DNA from: Nyssa sinensis
Lineage: Eukaryota; Streptophyta; Magnoliopsida; Cornales; Nyssaceae
DNA length: 64,000 bases
Assembly: GCA_008638375.1 (NCBI GenBank)
Contig: CM018033.1
Coordinates: 17,264,017-17,328,016, forward strand
Direction of reading: 5' to 3'
The translations under genes and the position numbers were made by a program. The notes under the pieces were generated by a model. That model was given only the letters and a program-made list of their open reading frames with translations, did not search any database and had not been told where the DNA came from. This document shows, in pieces, positions 1-10,200 of the stretch; within the stretch, counting starts at the first letter, position 1, and each line of letters starts with the position of its first letter.

Positions 1-677
1 AAGGCCTTGAATTGCCCATATAGACGTTTTCTTCCCCTTCCCCCACAGAAGTGTAGGACGTAAAGGCACTTCTGTTCCTATAGATGTTCTTCGTAGCCCC
101 AAATTCTACCACTCAATCCTTCGCATTAGTTACCATGTTCACTTTAGAAATGACCGCAGTAATTATGTCATCTGCCTCAGCCAAGTGAGCTTGGGCAGGA
201 TTGTCATTCCTCATTCTGAGTCTGCATTGGTTGGCATAATGCCCAAGCTTCCAACAAATGAAGAAACTCCCTTTTTTTTTAAGGTCGGGTTTGAAGCTTT
301 ATTTATGCTCTCAAGTTTGGGTCTGTTATTGGGTCTGCTGCTGTTGTTGTTGTTGGGCCTATTGCTGAACCTATTGTTGAAACTAGTGTTATTGGGTTTG
401 TTGTCAACTAGGTTTGCCTTGGAAGAGATTTCCTTGGCCTTTTCAGCTTTGTCCCTAAGTCGATTATTTTCCTTAATTCGAATGTGTACAATAACATCTT
501 CAAGTTTGAGTTGTTTCCATTTATGTTTCATATTATTCTTGTAATCTTTCCAAGATTCGGGCAATTTCTCAATTAGACATCCTGTCACGAATGGCTCGGG
601 TAGGTCAATGTCTTCTATTTTTAGATCACTTTATTATTTTATGGTAATCATGGATTTGAGATGATACATCTTTATCC
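1..677 (-). pseudogene. Copia-1 gag C-terminal half, zinc knuckle and protease start (broken)
   Basis: The open stretch 588-211 reads as a copia Gag (UBN2-type): LIEKLPESWKDYK followed by KWKQLKLEDVIVHIRIKENNR, then an Asn/Arg/Pro-rich linker. The zinc knuckle appears only after a frame change at the homopolymer near 270-279, as FFICWKLGHYANQC, where the first Cys of the CX2CX4HX4C pattern has become Phe. Further on (about 1-150) the protease region reads NMVTNAKD-stop-VVEFGATKNI; the usual active site D-S/T-G-A-T-x-H-I is altered (Asp to Glu, His to Asn). Only the start of pol lies in the window. Gag packages element RNA; this copy cannot. Confidence 0.85.
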
Positions 678-2012
678 TCAACTGTCACGACCCGAAACCC
701 ACCCTGCGCGGATTACCGGATCGCGACCGCCGCCCCGAGACCCGAAGGCCTCGAGACAAGGCTCATACATAAGCAACAATATCAGACAGCGATGCGACCT
801 GTGGTTGCGGAAGCGTGAAAAACTTTTTTCTTTTCTTTTAAAATAAAGCATCTGCCGCATATCCATCTGATACTGTCGCTCTTCATAGCGGTACACATAA
901 AGATAATAATCAGAGCATAATAATATTAACTAAAGGTTCTACATAGTACATATCCATGTGCCCCTCGGGCTGAAGTACATCATTGTCCAAAATTTCTATT
1001 ACAAAAGTTTAACTGATAATGGGTCCTACTACTACCAAAATATCTCCAAGGACCTATTGGAGTTGCCATTCACTGCTCTCCATATTGAGCAAGTGTCCAA
1101 CCTTGATCATCACCTGAAAAATGTTAGGGAGTGGGGTGAGCTTCGAAAAGCCCAATGAGTAATTCCTACATCTGTCATGGGTTTTCAATTGGTAGAGGTT
1201 TCGTACATGAGAGTTTATAAAATACTCAACTACCAATTGGTCGTATACTTGAACATAGAGAACATGCATTCGTAAAATATGTAGCTTTGAAACATTCAAG
1301 GTATTCAAGCTAGAACATATATTTCCATAAAAGAGTAGGTGTAATTCAGATCATATAACTTAAAATCATGTAAACATGTATAGTGAAAATGGGGATAAAA
1401 CCTGCTTCCATTTCTAAAATCGTTTGTCATATTTTCTCTCTAATTAGGTGGAATCTGTTTCGAACCAGACTCCCATTTTTCGTATACGTGGAGATATCTC
1501 ATTTGCCTGGGGGATTAGATCCTGCTACCAGACATTACACATGACAGGTCAATTGAGTTTCGTATGACCCAAAATCCTGACTATGTGCTGATGCACATGA
1601 TAGGTCCATTGAGTTCCGTACAACTCACCACACTACCTATGTGCTTATTATTTATCTTGTAAAACATTTATCATATGACTTTTTTATATAAAAGCCTTTC
1701 ATGAGTATTTAAAATGTGTGACGTATAACTGTTGCAATGATGCTTCAATACTTGTAATAATCAAATTTAGGATGTTTGAGGAAAATCAGACATGCCAACT
1801 ATTTTGAAAGGAAAACATTTACGGATATAATATATAAATAATCATGAAGCATGTCATGGCAGAATATTTAAAAAAAACAAAAGTCATGAATACTGAATTT
1901 GACATATCAATGCTGTAAATATTTGATCTAAAAAAATATCTGTTGAAATCCGTGGAGTTAAAGCCTCCACTTCAAATGCAAAATTACTCACCTCGGTCCT
2001 TTAGGGGTAGCT

Positions 2013-2489
2013 CTATTGAGGCGCCTTCCCTTTACCTTTCTCTTTCCTTAGCCTATCAAGATTTATGAAGATTCCATAAATTTCATATGTACTTAATCAA
2101 CTTCATAACTCACTAAGTGTAGATTGTGAGAAGCCTAAGTCTTTATACCTGTCCGACTTATAGATGTATTACAGATCTAGTAACTTATGTTCTTAATGAT
2201 AATAATAATACCTGCGACACCATTCGGCTAAGGTTTCCGTGTTCTCTCTTTCCTCCTCCAATTTCCTTTTTTCCTCCTTCTTCTTTTTAGCTTCTGCCAC
2301 CATGGCCTTGGTGGGTGATTTGAACATGAAGGGGCTTACCGAGACGACCTCTGTCGCCTTGGCTATCCTGACAAATCTGTCAATCACCCTCTGTCGATGC
2401 AACAGTTCTTGCATGAAAGCCTGTTGCTTTGGGTCCTTGGCCCTTTGGGCCTTGGTCATGATCGTGTACTTGGGTCGTTGTTCTTCCAT
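2013..2489 (-). CDS. Two-exon antisense reading frame inside LTR-A, unknown function
   Basis: Not a recognised family. Exon 1 (2489-2212) starts with Met and is charged and Gln/Lys-rich: MEEQRPKYTIMTKAQRAKD, then about 30 mixed residues including VIDRFVRIAKATEVVSV, then a KKKKEEKRKLEEERENTE helix-like run ending LAEWCR. It stops at a good donor (CGCAG then GTATTA, 2211). An AT-rich 159-bp stretch ends in TTGATAG at 2053; exon 2 (2052-2013) continues in frame with a Lys/Gly-rich tail ending KAPQ and a stop. Exons total 318 nt, an exact multiple of three, giving 105 residues. A further GTGAGT follows in the presumed 3' UTR. Without splicing, the frame runs into a poly-Tyr artefact from the intron repeat. 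Could be a captured host exon pair, an antisense retroelement gene, or chance. Confidence 0.45.
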
Positions 2490-3143
2490 AATTCACCTAA
2501 GATCAATTTATGAGTTAGAAATTTTTATTCTAAGGTTGATGTGTTGTCATGTCCTCGTATATGCCGTAGATTTAGTACTTTGGCATTACTTTACTTTATA
2601 GTCATCTGACAGATGCTATTCATCAATTTTATGTATCTTTATTTTAGACATTTCTTTTGGTCGAATAGACTCTACCATTGAGTCCGGAGCGTCGAAGAAA
2701 GTCAGTTTAGACCTTCTTTGGTTTAATTTGGCTTTTGGTGTACTAGGGAAAATTTGGTCATTTTACCCTTTTACGTGTCTTTATTTTTTCGGGTCCCGTC
2801 TCTTAAAATGGACCCTACCATCAGTCTCAAAGTATCCAAAATAGTAAGGATACACTATTTATTTGTTTAATTCGGACTTCATTTGACTTGTTTAGGGGGA
2901 AGGGCAATTTGGTCATTTTGACATTATTAGGAGTCTTAAATTTTTCGGGGCCTCATCTCATGTCACAGACCTCACCAATGGACTCAGAGGGTCCGAGATA
3001 GTAAGGTTACATATATAACTTGTAATTTTTGGACAACGGGCCATTTCGGAGCATTTAATTTAATTAATTTCATTTAATTAAATTAATCTTGATTAAGCAT
3101 AATATATATATTATTTTGTACATAATTAGAACAGGTTGAATAG

Positions 3144-3169
3144 GATGGCACGCTGGCCAGCGTGCCATC
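3144..3169. repeat. 26-bp perfect palindrome
   Basis: GATGGCACGCTGG is followed directly by its exact reverse complement, giving 13-bp arms with no spacer. Its right-hand half begins inside the presumed A-box of the first tRNA-like module of LTR-A, so it may reshape that module into a cruciform or long hairpin. Confidence 0.9.
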
Positions 3170-3226
3170 TCCCTCCCCATACGTCCCACGTTCGAATCTT
3201 GTAAGGTGCAAATGCACCTTTTTTAT
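3146..3226 (+). other. tRNA-like module 1 of LTR-A (A-box/B-box)
   Basis: A-box-like TGGCACGCTGG begins at 3146 and a B-box-like ACGTTCGAATC at 3188, 42 bp apart as in a real tRNA gene. Just downstream, AAGGTGCA-AA-TGCACCTT forms an 8-bp hairpin followed at once by a T-run (3219-3224), resembling a pol III termination signal. No convincing cloverleaf is seen, so this is a tRNA-like relic or promoter module rather than a tRNA gene. Confidence 0.5.
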
Positions 3227-3285
3227 TTTTCGGATTTTATTAGATATATAATATATATTTATTGGTTCGCATATATGGCACACGC

Positions 3286-3373
3286 GCATGCGTGGCCGAG
3301 TGGAAAGGGGCGTGTGTGGGCGCGTGGGGGTCAGGGGTTCGAACCCCACTGACCGCAAATCCTTCCCTTTTTC
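3286..3373 (+). other. tRNA-like module 2 of LTR-A (A-box/B-box)
   Basis: TGGCCGAGTGG at 3293 matches the A-box of Leu/Ser-type tRNAs, and GGTTCGAACCCC at 3336 is an excellent B-box, 43 bp downstream. A TTTTT run follows at 3369. The presumed acceptor stem pairs poorly, so the sequence is a tRNA-derived or tRNA-mimicking module. It lies directly after an AT-rich (TA)n tract, the same order seen in LTR-B, C, D and E. Confidence 0.6.
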
Positions 3374-5032
3374 TTTTAAAATTTAACCGTATACATATAT
3401 ATACATACTTAGGCCCTAAACGACGTCGCTCCATTAATTCGGTGGCAAGCCCAGGGGCTGCCACGCGTCCGAGTCGACACGGAGATTCAACAGACCGAGC
3501 CAACTCACTGTCTTCTTCCTCATTTCTTCCCCACTGTAACCCTAGTTACAGTTTTCATGTTTCTTCTATTTCGTGGATTTTGGCCAAGTTATTTGTCGCT
3601 GTTTTCAACCTAAAATGTTTCTAACATCTTAAGGATCATTTTGGCATTCATTTGGAGATTCGAAGGTAGCTTAAAAGCTCGGTTTAAGCCACGATAATCC
3701 GAACCTGTTCATGGGTCGTTCATGGTCATTTCTCCATCATTTTTTGTGAGGTTGGGCTTATTTTGATCCCCTCTTCATGAGGATTCAAATCCCATTCATA
3801 GATGTTGGTTTACATGCGAGTTTAAAGGTTTGGGTTGTAAACCCGTAACCTGCAAGTTCATGTTTGGAGGTCTTTCTTTGGGATTTTTGATCGCGTATAT
3901 ATGTTTTTGGGATGCTCTTAGGGTCTTCTTGAGGTCTTGATAAACCAAATTTGGTTTAGGGAAAGTTGGTTCAGACCTGCTTCAAGCAAGGTCATCCATG
4001 GCTGCCGTGTGTACGGCTGATGTTTCTGAGGTATTTCTAGTTGAGGTTTTCATGCTTTGTTCATGTCTATATACTTTGAACATCATATATACAAAAATCA
4101 AAGGCTAAAACAACTCATACGTATAGGAATTCTAGAGAGAGAATTTCAAGTGTTTTGTGGGTTTACCTTGTTCCAAACTGTTTCTCTCTTCTTTGCTCCT
4201 TGCTTCCCACTTCTGAATGTCCTAGAAACTCCTTCAATCTCTCCCTCACTCTCGGATGATTGTGTTTTGTGTGTATAAGCACCATGTATTTTGTATAAGG
4301 AGAAGAAATCATGGCAAATTCTGATTGCCTCTCTCTTTGGGTTAACCCATTTCAGGCTTCTTCATGAGTGGCCTGAATTGCCACTGTTGGGCAGGCCATG
4401 AGTGACCGGTTGTGTGTGTGTGTGGTGTTTGACTCACATATATATATATATGTATATATACATGGCTCACCCTTAATACCCTTGGATAATACACACACCT
4501 CTCTCACTTTTGTACACTTTGGACAATAGCATGCCCTATTATACATACATTTCATACATACATATTTTGGCATACATGCATGCATGCATTCACATACACA
4601 TATATATATTCATGTATAATTATATATATATATTTAAGGTTATAATTATTTATACAGTATATATATATTTCTATATTTAATTATGTATATTAATTGTTAC
4701 AATTTATTTCTTATACTTAAAATAATTAATTACTTTAAAAATTAATTATTTTCTTAAATGTATTATCTTGTACTAATCTTCGTATTCTCGTAATATTTGT
4801 CCAAATTCTCGTACTCGTATCAACAATCGGTAGTTGACGTGAAAATATAATTATCATCAAAATCGACATGTTGGTGATTGCAACGAAAGTGATGTACAGT
4901 CATCCTGACTTTTCAGGACACTTACTTAAAAGTTCGTGCGTCGAGGTCGACACCGACCTCGTTACTAAAGGCGTCGATTTCTAACTTTAACACAACAGCT
5001 TGATAGTCCCTGATTCGGGTCGGGGTATTACA

Positions 5033-5401
5033 TCAACCATTTGAAAGTTTAAGAAATTTCCTATTGAGTATTTTTGTGTTCCAACGTCTTCAATTACATA
5101 TTTCTTTGTTAGTTTTTCCCAAATTTCAGTGGCAGTTTTAAAATCTCAATAAATGTCAAACGATTCATTTGAAAGTGTGCTAAGTATAATGTGTCTATAA
5201 ATTTGTTTCCTATTTCCCAATTTTCTAGTTCTTTCTTTCAGTCCCTTCAACGGGTTTAGGTTTGGTCAAGTATTCAGCTATGTTTATCATGTCTAAGGCA
5301 GAATACATTTGTTCTTGGCAACACGTAAAGAATGACCCATGAAATGAATCAATCTTTGAGGTGTTGAGAATGAGTTTAGTGGTGATCAAATCAGTGTTCA
5401 T
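5033..5401 (-). pseudogene. Copia-1 gag N-terminal half (broken)
   Basis: Starts at an ATG (5401-5399) and reads MNTDLITTKLILNTSKID, then FHGSFFTCCQEQMYSALDMI and AEYLTKPKPVEGTERKN before a stop and frame change. The following text in other frames gives the expected Gag pieces (a short-stemmed HTILSTLSNE-like stretch, an EIWEKLTKKY-like stretch and NRKFLKLSNG). It joins the C-terminal half at the LTR-A target duplication. Stop codons and at least two frameshifts make it non-functional. Confidence 0.8.
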
Positions 5402-5508
5402 TTTTCAAAAGAAATTCACTCTTAAGATTGTTGTAAAATCTTGAAAGATATTAGGGCTACTATGAACAGTACTTGTAATTTAAGGGCAAGAACAGATTAT
5501 AAAACTTT

Positions 5509-5539
5509 TAACCATGAACCAGAATCTGTGATAAGAAAA
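5509..5539 (-). other. Degenerate primer-binding region of Copia-1
   Basis: On the minus strand the bases directly after the LTR read TTATCACAGATTCTGGTTCA, which resembles the usual plant copia leader around the initiator-Met tRNA primer site (TATCAGAGC) with several substitutions. Its position between LTR and gag supports the call. Confidence 0.4.
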
Positions 5540-6190
5540 TGGAGAAAGAAAACTTAGCGACTGAGGCGTGTGAGAACACTACCCCTAAGAGTAGTTTCGC
5601 CCCTTGGAGGTTAAACCTCGGTATTGCAAGTTGGCGGCGCTCCACCCTCTAGGATACAACAACCAAGATCTGTACAAGCGTACACTCATAATTTATGGAT
5701 TAAATGAACACTCCTTCACGTTCTCTGGTTTGAGAAATAACTAAACAAAGGCTGTAATGGAACAAGTCCAAACAATGGAAATGGTGGAACTAACACAACA
5801 ATGAAGCGCTAAACAAATCAAACAACAAGACACTACACAATAAGAGAAATACTGTCTCAAAATGGACCAAAAATTGAATAGAAGAGAAATGGTTTTTTCG
5901 TGTATTGAACAATAAACTCAAGCACCCTATTTATACTAGTTTGGGCAGAGAACAACAAAGGTAAGCACAAATTTGATGCCTCAAAGCATTTCAAATTGAT
6001 TCTGTCGATTGGTAAAAGAGTTGATTAATATAATATGGAAACAAATCAATATTGTGTAGGAAAGTTTGACAATCAAATATGGAAGTCAAATATAAATCAG
6101 TATTGAAAAGTTTGACAATTAAAAATTAGTAATAAAACAAAGCAACCGATGTGGGACACAAGTATTGTGAGATACCCATGTATCCCAACA
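5540..6190 (-). repeat. Copia-1 5' LTR (651 bp)
   Basis: On the minus strand it starts TGTTGGGATACATGG at 6190 and ends TTTCTCCA at 5540. It contains a TATA box (5928-5935) and a downstream segment with GGGGCGAAACTACTCTTAG that is similar to the matching part of the Copia-2 LTRs (near 51070 and 57900). The 3' partner lies outside the window, so age cannot be read from LTR divergence. Confidence 0.75.
5926..5936 (-). promoter_or_regulatory. TATA box of the Copia-1 LTR
   Basis: TATAAATAGGG on the minus strand, within the LTR and about 390 bp from its inner end; a standard plant LTR core promoter. Confidence 0.6.
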
Positions 6191-6401
6191 TTTTTTATTT
6201 TAGAATTTATGATCAAATATTTAACAAAAAAATTTCCTACCCCTAAAGTAAAATCTTAGTCTCGTTCCTGCATTGAACCCACTTGGCCCTTTAACCCCAT
6301 GCAATGCAAATAGAGACCAAGTTACATATATAGGAGTTGCAAAAGATTTTTAAATATATATTTTTTAATTTATATTTTTATCTTTATTAAATTTAAATAC
6401 T

Positions 6402-6745
6402 AACATGGAACGGAAACGTAGAAGAAAAATTGAACACGTCGAATTCTTTAAAAAATAAGTTACATGGAGACTCCTCACCCAACGCAAAAAATTAATTCTC
6501 CAAAATTCATAATTAATATTTATTGAAAAAAAAATAACCATAAAGACCTATTATATCATATTTATAGCTCTAAAATACTCATATTTTCAAATAGAAAACT
6601 ACTAATTCCTATATTTCTAAACTAATGTGAATAAAACATGGAAACCAGAGAAATTAAGAATAAATCAAAAGTGGAAACTAAATAATCCTAATATAATTCT
6701 AAAACTAATATTCTTATTTTTAAAGTACCAAATTTGTCCCCCATC
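6402..6745. mobile_element. 344-bp insertion with 7-bp target duplication AAATACT
   Basis: AAATACT flanks the segment at 6395-6401 and 6746-6752. The empty site is visible in copy 2 of the tandem block near 10395, where the same flanks meet directly. The insert is AT-rich, begins AACATGGAACGG and has no obvious terminal inverted repeat; superfamily is not resolved. Confidence 0.6.
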
Positions 6746-6962
6746 AAATACTTTTTGTATTTGATTCTTATCTAAATTTTAATTTAACAACATTTTATTT
6801 TAATAAACATTTGTTGGAACATGCAAGGTTGATCTCTTCTCTGGCAACGAAATCCATCTTTTTCATATTCCTTGACCTGTGCCAATACCCTCACCAAGAA
6901 GATCTTAAACCATTTTAAAACTCTTAATCACATTCTTAGAGAAATTTTTTCCTTAAAAATTA

Positions 6963-6967
6963 CATAC

Positions 6968-7013
<46 letters not shown>

Positions 7014-7014
7014 T
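6963..7014. repeat. (CA)n/(TA)n microsatellite
   Basis: A run of CA repeats followed by TA repeats. The matching site in copy 2 of the block (10625-10648) has the same two-part structure but is shorter. Confidence 0.9.
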
Positions 7015-7051
7015 AAATTTATTGTTGGTTTTGTCTTTAATTGTCTATCAA

Positions 7052-7473
7052 ACTCCAAGGAATTAGCCAAGATAGCATTGGACTCTTAGTTTAGGGCCTT
7101 ACCACCTCAAGCTCTCGAGTTCGATCCCTCTCGCTAACAACTCTTGGGGTCACCTCACCCCCACGCGCAAGCATATGAAACGGCTGTAGGAGAGGTTGTA
7201 GGGATTTAGTTTGGCATGCGCAAGCTCAGCCAGGATATCCTGCATTTCAAAAAAAAATTGTCTATTAAATCGTGATGGCTGTGGGAATGAAATGGCTGTA
7301 GGAGAGGTTGTAGGAATTTAGTTTAGTGTGCACAAGCTGACCCAAGATATCCTGTATTTAAAAAAAAAAAAATATCTATTGAATGGTGACGGTTGTGGAA
7401 GAGGCTAAAAAGATTTAGTCTGTTATGCACAAACTAACCCAACATACCTTTTATATTTTAGAAGAAAACAAAA
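7052..7473 (+). mobile_element. tRNA-type SINE with repeated 3' tail units
   Basis: An A-box-like TAGCCAAGATAGCATTGG (7064) and a B-box-like GAGTTCGATCC (7117) mark a pol III-type head. The body ends in an A-run at about 7250; a second 3'-end copy (about 7290-7370) ends in another A-run, and a third degenerate one follows to 7473. The insert is flanked by TTGTCTATCAA (7041-7051) and TTGTGTATCAA (7474-7484). Copy 2 of the tandem block has the empty site at about 10675-10686, so this SINE arrived after the block duplicated or was lost from copy 2. Confidence 0.7.
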
Positions 7474-9589
7474 TTGTGTATCAATTGGTAGGTGCCTAAA
7501 TTGTAAAATTTTACCTTGCAATAATTTAATTACAAGATATAATATTTCATAAAAAGAATAAGAATAATAATAATAATAATAATAATTTAATTGCATCCGC
7601 ACATTGACAATAATTTAATTACAAGATATAATATTTCTTAAAAATAATAATAATATAATAATAATAATTTAATTGCAAGGACAAGGCATGGGTCAAATGT
7701 GGCGGGGGGCAGTGAGTTGTGAAAAACAACACACTCCACACTAAAAAGTAACCTCTGAACAAAACGTTTTTCTCGTTTAACTAAACAAAAAAAAAAAAAA
7801 AAGAACAGATAAATGTGGATGATTTCTCTCCAATAATTGTACCTAAAAACAAAAATAAAATGAGATCTGGCTGATGTGAGATTACTGTATTGTGAACCTA
7901 ATATTAAGAGTATAATATATATATATATATGTTAGTTTAATTGTTTAGCATGTGGGATGCCTGAATTGTCCAACTTTTCCCTGCACTAGTAATAATATAG
8001 AATCTGATGCGAATTTTGAGATGCGGGCGATGTCCCATCTCACGTCAATAAATTTCTGCACTCAGGCTAGAGATAATAAGATGATAGAACTTTTCTTGCA
8101 TCGGTACGAGAGCGGTGTTTTATGATTTATATATTATGATTTATATATATATTTGTTTAATTAAAAAATAATTATTAATTATTTGTAAAATAATTATTTC
8201 ATCAATTAATAATTTTCACATTAATTATATCATTTGAATACGTTTTTTAAAAAAGAAATTAAATGAGTCACTTAACATTATTTTTTACAAAAATAAAAAT
8301 AAAAAAGATAAAAGTGATAAACGAAAAAAGATAATAATATGATAAACTGAAGACGTGAAAGTCATCAGACTTTTTCTCTCTCCTCTAATTTTTCTCTGTT
8401 TTTCATATTCTCGTTCTCATCCCATACCAGACTCTCTCTCTCTCTTCACCAACTTTTGTTTTTCATATTTAATTTAATTTTGAAAAAATTACGGTGAGAG
8501 TAAACAGTTGAATTTAGGAAAATGATAATTATAAGAACAAATAATGAATCCCACGTCTCCCATCTCTCTCAAAGCAAGCTTCTTCCCTCCCTAATTCTTC
8601 ATTTATTTTTCTTTTATCTCTTGAATTAATTATTTTTTTATCATTTCAAATAAATATTTACAAATTAAGATTTAAAATAAAATATTATAATCTGAAAAAT
8701 CACTCTTTTTTTATGGTTAAATTGCCCATGCGATTTAGATTCTCTCTCTTTCATTTTAATATCTCAATCTCTCTATCAACTCATTTTTCTTGATATCAGT
8801 CCCTTCGTCATCGTAGGCAGGGCAGAGCTACAGTGGGGGCACTCACCCCCACTCAAGTTTTTGCTAAAATTATGATTAGTTCAATATTTTAGGAGTTCCC
8901 AAAATTAATATTTTTCTTACTTTCTCCAAGATGATTTATATGCACATGAACATAAAATTATATATTTTTTTCTTTTTTATTTTAAATTTTCTCGTCAAAT
9001 CTCCATCGCACAACATCAACCTTAGACAATATGAATATTTGATTGATTTGTTCTTATTTTTTTAGATCGTCTTATCAGCAATCTAGATTAGAATTAATCA
9101 AACAAATAAGTCAAAAAATTATTTCACGACTAGGTATTTCAAAGAAGGTTGGGTATCTTTGAACAAAGAAAAAATACATCGGTTGAATGTTTTACAAACA
9201 AATTGTGTTTATTTAAAAAAGACACTTGTGTGTTTATAAAATTTTTATGGTACAACAAATTTAATAAAACACAATCAATATATCTCTCACTCACTCACTC
9301 AATCGCTGACAGAGTAGAATCTATAAATCAAAAATGGATTTCACAAGTCTTTTAATTTTGCTGGCTGAAGTTCTTTGTAAAAGAAGTTTTGTTGTATTCT
9401 GAGAATAATTTTGTTAATAATTTATCAACAAACTTTACCGAGTAAGGATACATTTCATTCTTAAAACACATATCATAATTTTACATACTGTTGCAATAAA
9501 TACTTTTACATTTTATTCTTATCATAATTTCAATGTAACTGATTTTTTTACTTAATAAAAATCTCTGAAACATACTCTTTGTAGAACAT

Positions 9590-9767
9590 CCGAATCCATC
9601 TTTTTCATATTCCCTGACCTATATGTGCCAGTAACCCCCACCAAGAAGAGTTTAAGCCATTTTAAAACTCTTATCAAATTCTTAGAGGATTTCTTTTCCT
9701 TAAAAATTGCATATACATACACACATATATATTCATTTTATTGTCGGTTTTATCTTTAATTGTCTAT

Positions 9768-9820
<53 letters not shown>

Positions 9821-9960
9821 TTAGTTGTTTCCCGTGTGGGATGCCTGAATTGTCAAGCTTCTCTTTGCACTAGCAATAATATAATTGCAAGCAACACGAA
9901 AGATCAATCCTGTTGGTTCTCTTTGCTCAATTTTAAGATATTGCCATTGATGAAAAAACC
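9590..9960. repeat. Partial extra copy of the tandem-block head
   Basis: Begins with the same CCATCTTTTTCATATTCC and CCATTTTAAAACTCTTA text found at 6850, 10510 and 13795. It includes a (TA)n tract of about 48 bp (9770-9817) and then resembles 7930-7990. Probably a partial duplication of the block head at the end of copy 1. Confidence 0.6.
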
Positions 9961-10200
9961 CAAGCCTTGACTCCCAATAAAAAGAATTAATCAAGCCCCA
10001 GAGTGAAACAGAAAGTAAAAAGGATGATGGTGACTATCATCATCATGACATCATTGTCTAGAGATGATGAACAATTTTATTGTCTTCTTGAGTTTTTTTT
10101 TTTTTTTGATAAGAGTTCTTGTTTAATTTATAAATTTCTTTATATTACTAAATTTAGTTACTTATAAAAAAATCATCAAATCAATAATAAATTATATACT
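9961..10200. other. Unassigned spacer between tandem blocks
   Basis: AT-rich with a T-run at 10097-10110. No coding potential or repeat partner is seen in this window. Confidence 0.6.

Larger units (their letters stand above)
683..5032 (+). mobile_element. LTR-A: 4.35-kb solo LTR, 5-bp target duplication TCAAC
   Basis: Starts TGTCACGACCCG and ends GGGTATTACA, so it has TG...CA ends, and is flanked by TCAAC at 678-682 and 5033-5037. No gag or pol is present, so this is an LTR left by LTR-LTR recombination or a non-autonomous element of LTR-like form. It interrupts Copia-1 gag. It shares short hairpin blocks (2668, 2810, 2967) and an AT-rich tract followed by tRNA-like modules with LTR-B and LTR-C (plus) and LTR-D and LTR-E (minus). 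It is the only copy with a visible antisense two-exon frame (2013-2489). The ends resemble Tekay/Del-type gypsy LTRs, but that assignment is from memory. Confidence 0.88.
1..6190 (-). mobile_element. Copia-1, partial Ty1/copia retrotransposon
   Basis: A minus-strand copia element whose 5' LTR ends at 6190 and whose downstream part runs off the left edge of the window. Reading leftwards: LTR (5540-6190), a leader with a degenerate primer site, gag N-terminal half (5033-5401), a nested giant solo LTR (683-5032), gag C-terminal half, zinc knuckle and start of the protease (677-1). Gag is continuous across the nested LTR once one copy of the TCAAC duplication is removed. Stops and frameshifts throughout make it dead. 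Its protease-region wording closely matches Copia-2 at 55.7 kb, so the two are the same family in opposite orientation. Confidence 0.85.
6191..9580. repeat. Tandem block, copy 1 (non-coding, about 4-kb period)
   Basis: This stretch is matched piece by piece by 10200-13760: for example the sentence around 6265-6340 recurs at 10260-10340, 7485-7680 at 10700-10800, 7690-8100 at 10800-11240, and 8810-8900 at 12085-12170. No protein is recognisable; the 9149-9355 frame and its counterpart 13313-13546 look alike only because the DNA does. Copy 1 has two insertions absent from copy 2 (6402-6745 and 7052-7473). Its left end is truncated by Copia-1. Confidence 0.75.
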
